18,366 nucleotides of DNA, from NCBI GenBank assembly GCA_002490775.1, contig DKUR01000074.1, forward strand, positions 1-18,366, given 5' to 3'. Position numbers and translations under genes: made by a program. Within the stretch, counting starts at the first letter, position 1; each line of letters begins with the position of its first letter. Shown one piece after another: positions 14,923 through 18,366 of this stretch. Under the pieces are notes generated by a model. That model was not told the DNA's origin and ran no database searches. It saw only the letters and a program-made list of their open reading frames with translations. Source of the DNA: Lachnospiraceae bacterium UBA7199. Its GTDB lineage: Bacteria > Bacillota > Clostridia > Lachnospirales > Lachnospiraceae.

Positions 14923-14970
14923 ACCTCTAAAGTAGATAGATTAAATATAAAAATCTGTTACTTTGGAGGT
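14923..14970 (+). repeat. Hairpin sequestering the transposase ribosome site
   Basis: ACCTCTAAAGTA at 14923-14934 pairs with TACTTTGGAGGT at 14959-14970 (one T-G pair). AGATT/AATCT (14938-14942 with 14952-14956) extends the stem above a 9-nt loop. The right arm contains GGAGG (14965-14969), the ribosome site of the transposase at 14978. Transcripts entering from outside would hide that site, a known way insertion sequences avoid activation by neighbouring promoters. Confidence 0.6.
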
Positions 14971-14977
14971 GTTTTTC

Positions 14978-15292
14978 ATGCCAAGATCAAAACATTCACC
15001 CAAATTTAGAGCCAAGGTATCACAAGAATATATTGATGGGACAGGCTCTGTCCACTTCCTTCCATCATATCCTGGGATATCGGAGAATGGCATTCTGGCT
15101 CAGCCATTTTAATCATACTGCATACAGTAAAAACAGAGTTCATAGAATCATGAAAAAGCTGGGGATATATTCGGTGATTCGAAAAAAGAAGAAAAAATAT
15201 ACATACTCAAAACCTGATGAAAAAGTGGAAAATATACTGCAAAGGGACTTCTATGCATATGCCCCTAACCAGAAATGGGCCACTGACGTCCG
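14978..15292 (+). pseudogene. IS3-family transposase remnant (OrfA/OrfB fragments)
   Basis: ATG 14978 opens MPRSKHSPKFRAKVSQEYID, an IS3-type OrfA start (helix-turn-helix region). After about 24 codons it jumps, by internal deletion, into OrfB sequence in another frame: ILGYRRMAFWLSHFN, KNRVHRIMKKLGIYSVIRKKKKKY, and NQKWATDV, which holds the first Asp of the DDE triad. The OrfB homology stops there at about 15292. The remaining catalytic residues and the right end are gone, so the right inverted repeat cannot be checked. It cannot move by itself. Confidence 0.8.
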
Positions 15293-15301
15293 CAAGATTC
15301 G

Positions 15302-15329
15302 GAACGGGCGCGCAGCCGCCCTATCGGCT
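15302..15329. repeat. GC-rich hairpin at the IS remnant edge
   Basis: GGGC(GCGC)AGCC and GGCTGCCC at about 15304-15331 pair around GCCCTATC with a 4-nt bulge. Its GC content is far above that of the AT-rich surroundings. It directly follows the truncation of the IS homology, so it may be the end of whatever element caused the break. Not identified. Confidence 0.4.
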
Positions 15330-15381
15330 GCCCAAGTAAATATATTATGTTGTAAAGGTGTATATACTGCAAGGATATAGA

Positions 15382-15906
15382 TTATGGTGTTAAGCATTGT
15401 TCTTTTACTGTAAGACAGTGTTCAATATGTTTTATCCATTGAGGGACATGTAAAATATATTCATTCAATGGTAAATCACGTAATGCATTTACGCCATAAA
15501 AACCATCTAATATTTGCATATATGTTTTCCTGCCGTAGAGTTTTAGGCTTCCGGTTGGAAAATTCTGATAATATATGGAAAAACTTCTACCTGGCATAGA
15601 CTCAAAATAAAAGTAATTAGGGTTTAAACTAGCTTCTAATGTATTCTTGATAAGTTCCCTAAAAAACTTGTCCTCATTGCTTGACGTTTCAAATACTGCA
15701 TCACCGCCTATTTTACTGCATATGCTTTTGGTTAATATATTAACTAAAATATTTTGCAAATTTTGAGTTTGCAAATCCAAAACATTATTTGAGGGTTTTT
15801 CAATATCAATTTTTATTGTAGAGTTCCAGTATCGGTCAATAAAAGCATTAGTAACCGGAGACTTTTTCCTTATATACTGCTTAATTGCTGAGTTGGTGAA
15901 TAGGTG
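15382..15906 (-). pseudogene. Startless hypothetical protein frame
   Basis: An open frame of 174 codons without a usable start. The clear 132-codon part from a TTG at 15780 has no ribosome site. The frame stays open upstream to 15906 with protein-like content (AIKQYIRKKSPVTNAFIDRY), then meets TAA at 15907-15909. A good ribosome site (AGGAG, 15921-15925) lies at the expected place, but its ATG is followed at once by TAA and is in another frame. The gene therefore looks broken at its very 5' end. The family is unknown: mixed helix/strand, no membrane segment, no motif recognised. It would be the second gene after the 57-aa ORF. Confidence 0.5.
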
Positions 15907-15926
15907 TTATATTTTACATATTTCTC

Positions 15927-16100
15927 CTAATTCGATAACAACGTAAGCTTTTCAACCAGTAAATCATATCTTGAAAAGAAAGTTTCAGACACTGCTGTAG
16001 TATTTATAAGTTCCATACAATTATGAGCTATTTGTACATGTTGAGATATCATAAATGCCGATAATTTTTTAAGCTGATAGGCATCAAACCTAAGCAGCAT
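15927..16100 (-). CDS. 57-aa helical protein
   Basis: A complete small ORF, ATG 16100 to TAG 15927: it starts MLLRFDAYQLKKLSAFMISQ, has a middle HVQIAHNCMELINTT and ends YDLLVEKLTLLSN. Regular leucine spacing suggests two or three amphipathic helices and possible dimerisation. No strong ribosome site is seen; a - strand promoter TTGTCT (16156-16151), 17 nt, AATAAT (16133-16128) would give a short leader. The AGGAG of the next frame starts 2 nt past its stop, so the two form an operon. The family is unknown. It diverges from the PBECR-type gene with overlapping -35 boxes. Confidence 0.5.
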   Translation of the reverse strand: MLLRFDAYQLKKLSAFMISQHVQIAHNCMELINTTAVSETFFSRYDLLVEKLTLLSN

Positions 16101-16127
16101 GGTATAATGTTTTCACTTACTTTTGTG

Positions 16128-16177
16128 ATTATTATTTATAAGAATTGATTAGACAAAGATATAAAAAATGATATACT
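16128..16177. promoter_or_regulatory. Overlapping divergent promoters
   Basis: On the + strand TTAGAC 16149-16154, 17 nt, then TATACT 16172-16177 with an upstream TG (extended -10), serving the PBECR-type gene. On the - strand TTGTCT 16156-16151, 17 nt, then AATAAT 16133-16128, serving the 57-aa ORF. The two -35 boxes share four bases, so the promoters should compete or be co-controlled. Confidence 0.6.
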
Positions 16178-16208
16178 TAATTCAGCAGATACGAAAGAGG
16201 TAATTCAG

Positions 16209-16562
16209 GTGCACTCAATAGGAAAGCTGAATAGGGATATTTATAAGTGCATAACGGATGATATAGTAACGGATGAAGTGATTATTACGGATGAGCGTAT
16301 TCAGCATATTATGGAGAGGCACCCGAATGATTATGAAAGGTTTTGTTCATATATACCAGAAATAATTAATAATCCAGATTATATAATTGCGGCAAATAAG
16401 CCTAACACAGCTACAGTATTAAAACAGATAACTGATAATGGTGAAAAATTTCAATTAGTGTTACGGGTTATTACGCAAACAGATAATAAAGATTTTAAAA
16501 ATTCGGTAATTACATTTTTAAAAGTAAATGAGAGAACTTGGAATAAATACTTGGAGAAATAA
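16209..16562 (+). CDS. Stand-alone PBECR-type nuclease-fold protein
   Basis: A 117-aa protein resembling the PBECR2 group, a barnase/EndoU/colicin/RelE-like fold found on phage and mobile proteins. The signature stretch is EVIITDERIQHIMERHPNDY (24-43) with H33 and H38, then PEIINNPDYIIAANKPNT (49-66), LVLRVIT (83-89) and SVITFLKVNERTWNKYL (99-115). The start is GTG 16209, 8 nt after AAAGAGG. There is no signal peptide or export domain, so it would act in the cell. Usually the domain is fused to phage head or polymorphic-toxin proteins; here it stands alone beside a structured RNA. Catalysis is predicted from the fold, not shown. Confidence 0.6.
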   Translation: MHSIGKLNRDIYKCITDDIVTDEVIITDERIQHIMERHPNDYERFCSYIPEIINNPDYIIAANKPNTATVLKQITDNGEKFQLVLRVITQTDNKDFKNSVITFLKVNERTWNKYLEK

Positions 16563-16570
16563 GGAGATCC

Positions 16571-16599
16571 TTTACACGAATAAATAAAAATGTTATACT
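16571..16599 (+). promoter_or_regulatory. Strong promoter of the candidate RNA
   Basis: TTTACA at 16571-16576, a 17-nt spacer and TATACT at 16594-16599, preceded by TGT so that it is an extended -10. It starts 9 nt after the PBECR-type stop. The start point would be near 16606. No protein gene follows. Confidence 0.8.
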
Positions 16600-16605
16600 G
16601 TGCAT

Positions 16606-16781
16606 ACAATAGAGAGACTTCTTTGAGGTGGAAATTTCGTGTCGCCACACACCAGAAATGGTTAACAAGAGATGCGAGAGTAGGCACGCTCGCCAAAGAA
16701 GTCAATCTGTTGAAAGGTTGCACCAATGCAACACCCATAAAACTATGATAATCAGAGCGCTTGGCAGCAGGCGTTCTTTTT
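16606..16781 (+). ncRNA. Candidate unannotated structured non-coding RNA (about 176 nt)
   Basis: Between a strong promoter and an intrinsic terminator the sequence folds well. P1 is a perfect 10-bp stem, GACTTCTTTG 16616-16625 with CAAAGAAGTC 16694-16703. Inside are GCGAG/CTCGC (16674-16678 with 16689-16693) and a GTGT/ACAC hairpin optionally extended by ATTTC/GAAAT. After P1 come GTTGCA-CCAA-TGCAAC (16717-16732) and CATA-AAAC-TATG (16736-16747), then the terminator. The reading frames across it are rich in Cys, His and Arg, lack ribosome sites and look fortuitous. It does not match any RNA class I know (not 6S, tmRNA, SRP, RNase P or a known riboswitch). It may be a regulator, an element-borne RNA, or part of a mobile repeat. 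Confidence 0.6.
16755..16781 (+). terminator. Terminator of the candidate RNA
   Basis: GAGCGCTT 16755-16762 pairs with AGGCGTTC 16769-16776 (8 bp including two G-U pairs) around GGCAGC, followed by TTTTT at 16777-16781. Confidence 0.75.
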
Positions 16782-16794
16782 ATATGCCCGGAAT

Positions 16795-16856
16795 GGCAGA
16801 AAACTGCCCTACTTTGCCGGAAGAATAAACCGGCCAAATCCAGCACTCGGAGAGTG
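16795..16856 (+). repeat. Three consecutive hairpins after the terminator
   Basis: GGCAG-AAAA-CTGCC (16795-16808), TTTGCCGG with CCGGCCAAA (16813-16820 with 16830-16838, one bulge) and CACTC-GGA-GAGTG (16844-16856). They follow the RNA terminator without a gene, so the structured unit may be longer than the terminated transcript. From 16860 to 17048 the sequence is AT-rich and nothing is recognised. Confidence 0.5.
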
Positions 16857-17048
16857 GGAATAAAAATTTATGGATTGAAAAGCCTGAAATATACCGTTAG
16901 AAGTTTAAATTTGATGACTATATCAAAAAATGATAGCTGCTCCTGTAGTTTATCCTGATTTGTATGATTTGGCAGGGGTTTATGTTTTAGCTGGTTGGAG
17001 CCGGAAGGCAACATCCGAATATTATATAAAAAATTTAAATAGGCTATA

Positions 17049-17104
17049 TTGCATTATAACCTACAATATGTTAATATAAATATACACCTACAAATTGTTA
17101 AGAT
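17049..17104 (+). promoter_or_regulatory. blaI promoter with two BlaI-type operators
   Basis: TTGCAT at 17049-17054, a 17-nt spacer and TAATAT at 17072-17077. CCTACAATATGTTAATAT (17060-17077) and CCTACAAATTGTTAAGAT (17087-17104) match at 15 of 18 positions and have the TACA/TGT dyad of BlaI/MecI/CopY operators. One overlaps the spacer and -10, the other the start region, as expected for autorepression. Confidence 0.75.
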
Positions 17105-17117
17105 AAGAGAGGACAAT

Positions 17118-17492
17118 ATGGCACAGCAAATTTCTGAATCCGAATTGGTACTAATGAATATTATTTGGAAGAATGGAGGGGCAGCTTTATACTCCTTCAT
17201 CATGGAGGAATTGGGAAAAGAAAAAAACGAATGGAAAAACAACACCGTACTCACTCTGCTTTCCAGACTGGGAGAAAAAAAGTTTTTGAAAGTCAAAAAA
17301 ATTGGTAGACGAAATGAGTATGTGGCTACAGTAACAGAATCAGAATACCAGACCATGCAGACACATAGTTTCCTTGATAAAGTTTACGGGGGAAATGTGA
17401 AAAATTTAGTGTCAACCCTGTTACGACAGGACATTCTTTCAGCAGACGAGTTGAAAGAGATAGAAATTTTTTGGAGGAACGAAAATGAATGA
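17118..17492 (+). CDS. blaI: BlaI/MecI/CopY-family transcriptional repressor
   Basis: A 124-aa winged-helix repressor of the penicillinase repressor family. It binds its operators as a dimer until cleaved by a membrane sensor protease (BlaR1/MecR1 type). The N-terminal winged helix is visible: SESELVLMNIIWKNGG (6-21), NNTVLTLLSRLGEKKFLKVKK (recognition helix region about 41-52) and wing GRRNEYVATVTESEY (63-77). The C-terminal helices 84-124 form the dimer arm. I start it at ATG 17118 behind GAGAGGA, not at the upstream in-frame codons that lie in the operators. It overlaps the sensor gene by 8 nt. The gene is intact although its partner is broken, and no beta-lactamase or other target is seen nearby. 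Confidence 0.88.
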   Translation: MAQQISESELVLMNIIWKNGGAALYSFIMEELGKEKNEWKNNTVLTLLSRLGEKKFLKVKKIGRRNEYVATVTESEYQTMQTHSFLDKVYGGNVKNLVSTLLRQDILSADELKEIEIFWRNENE

Positions 17493-18008
17493 GTTTATGA
17501 AAATAGTATTGTCGCTGTCTGTTTCCGGCGCATTGTTATTACTACTCATTTTGGGGTTAAAACCGTTATATAAAAACAAATTCAGTAAGCATTGGCAGTA
17601 TTATATCTGGATAATTGTTTCATTACGATTCCTGCTTCCTTTGACTACTGATACTACGATTGTCGGAAGTCTGTTTGAAAAGTTTGATACAGTAATGGCA
17701 ACAAGTGAAATTCCCACAATCCCAAATGCGCATGTTCCCGAAAATACGACTAATGATGAAACAGAGTCAGTACAAACAAATAGGGATATAACTATCGCTG
17801 ACATGGGTGAGCCATTTAATATATACCTCAGCCTGTTTTCATCTGGTCGGCGCTGGCGCTGGTTCTTTTTGTCCGCAAGATAACGGTTTATCAGGGCTTT
17901 ATCCAGTACATCAAAGCCGGCAATACAGAGGTATCGGATATTAAAATCCTAAATCTGCTGTCTGATTGCCAAGAAAAACTGAATATCAAATCAAGGGTGG
18001 AATTATGA
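17485..18008 (+). pseudogene. blaR1: BlaR1-like sensor (M56 family), frameshifted and truncated
   Basis: N-terminal part of a membrane sensor protease of the BlaR1/MecR1 type, translationally coupled to blaI. The first frame gives helix 1 (IVLSLSVSGALLLLLILGL, 7-25) and helix 2 (YYIWIIVSLRFLLPL, 39-53), then an outside loop. Near the four T's at 17836-17839 the frame shifts; adding one T would restore LSLFFIWSALALVLFVRKI, the third helix. That second frame runs through VSDIKILNLLSDCQEKLNIK to TGA at 18006-18008. The zinc-protease HExxH region that should follow is missing, so signalling to BlaI by this copy is not possible. Confidence 0.85.
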
Positions 18009-18329
18009 AAATGATAAAACCAATGGAAATATTATACCGGAACCGGTTGAAGCAAATGAAGAAGTATGGCTTAGCGGTATTACCAAAAGAAATGAGATGA
18101 CTATTTATCCTAAGTGTATTTCCCCATGAGCAAGGGTGTTATTTTTTATATTAAGTACAATGATTCAGTATCTGGAATATTCCATGTAGGGCTTATTGAT
18201 GAAAATGGTGAAAAATTAGAAGCAGAAACTACTATTTGGCAAGAGGGGGATACCGCTTCCATAGAAGTAAATCAAGACGGTAGTTATTACTTCTATATGG
18301 AAGGTTTCAATGATGATGCGGGGGGTTAA
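18004..18329 (+). pseudogene. C-terminal remnant of a sensor-type extracytoplasmic domain
   Basis: Directly after the broken blaR1 two short frames give protein-like sequence. Codons from 18004 read YENDKTNGNIIPEPVEANEE and then VWLSGITKRNEMTIYP. From about 18114, one base out of phase, comes FPMSKGVIFYIKYNDSVSGI and on to YFYMEGFNDDAGG, ending at 18329. They look like one beta-rich domain split by a frameshift near 18109-18120. Because the pieces follow blaR1 in the same direction, they may be its own C-terminus left after an internal deletion; this cannot be proven here. After 18329 nothing is recognised. Confidence 0.5.
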
Positions 18330-18366
18330 TACAACTTTTAAGTTGGTAGTGTAAAATAGTTTGTGT

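Noticed and set aside
16628..16958. Two overlapping + strand frames of 65-66 codons (starts 16628 and 16761)
   Set aside because: No ribosome sites, skewed Cys/His/Arg/Trp content, and they run through the stems and terminator of the candidate RNA; treated as fortuitous.
10000..18366. attR copy of the tRNA-Gly 3' end
   Set aside because: I looked for the TTCGATT-containing segment; only unrelated short matches are present.

Overview
The window looks like chromosome of a low-to-mid GC Clostridia, most likely a Lachnospiraceae-type Firmicute; the genus cannot be fixed from sequence alone. Reasons: strong AAGGAGG-type ribosome binding sites, TTGACA/TATAAT-type promoters with 17-nt spacers, the family types present (LarBCE, QueH, BlaI/BlaR1, an ABC-class ATPase beside argS), and integrase and phage genes of the kind common in gut clostridia.

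Positions 1-9983 are ordinary, intact, nearly gap-free chromosome, all on the + strand: ilvE (branched-chain aminotransferase) with its own promoter and a following hairpin; larB-larC-larE, the complete biosynthetic set for the nickel-pincer nucleotide cofactor, but with no larA-type apoenzyme in view; purA, with a promoter and a terminator-like hairpin in its leader; queH (epoxyqueuosine reductase); argS; a predicted ABC-class ATPase; and tRNA-Gly(CCC).

From the tRNA 3' end rightwards the composition becomes AT-rich and the content mobile. Positions 9990-14000 read as the lysogeny half of a phage-like element inserted at the tRNA gene. It holds a tyrosine integrase broken by one in-frame TGA, a long structured integrase leader, a DUF3800 protein, an XRE repressor with a 15-bp operator palindrome overlapping its start codon, a divergent Cro-like regulator, a tiny membrane peptide and a membrane-anchored hypothetical protein. 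The lytic half is missing: at about 14322-14331 a DUF6291-type phage gene is joined, tail to tail, to the 5' part of a second integrase, a deletion scar with microhomology.

Positions 14750-18366 are a patchwork of remnants and small accessory genes. There is an IS3-family transposase fossil with a hairpin over its ribosome binding site, then a startless open frame and an unlisted 57-aa ORF on the - strand. A PBECR-type nuclease-fold gene diverges from these. Next comes a stretch (16571-16856) with a near-consensus promoter, branched RNA secondary structure and an intrinsic terminator, which I read as an unannotated non-coding RNA. An intact blaI with two operators follows, then a frameshifted, internally deleted blaR1-like gene.

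The best candidates for something undescribed are the 16.6-kb structured RNA with its neighbours, and the approximately 148-nt leader architecture shared by the two otherwise different integrases. No attR copy of the tRNA 3' end was found in the window.
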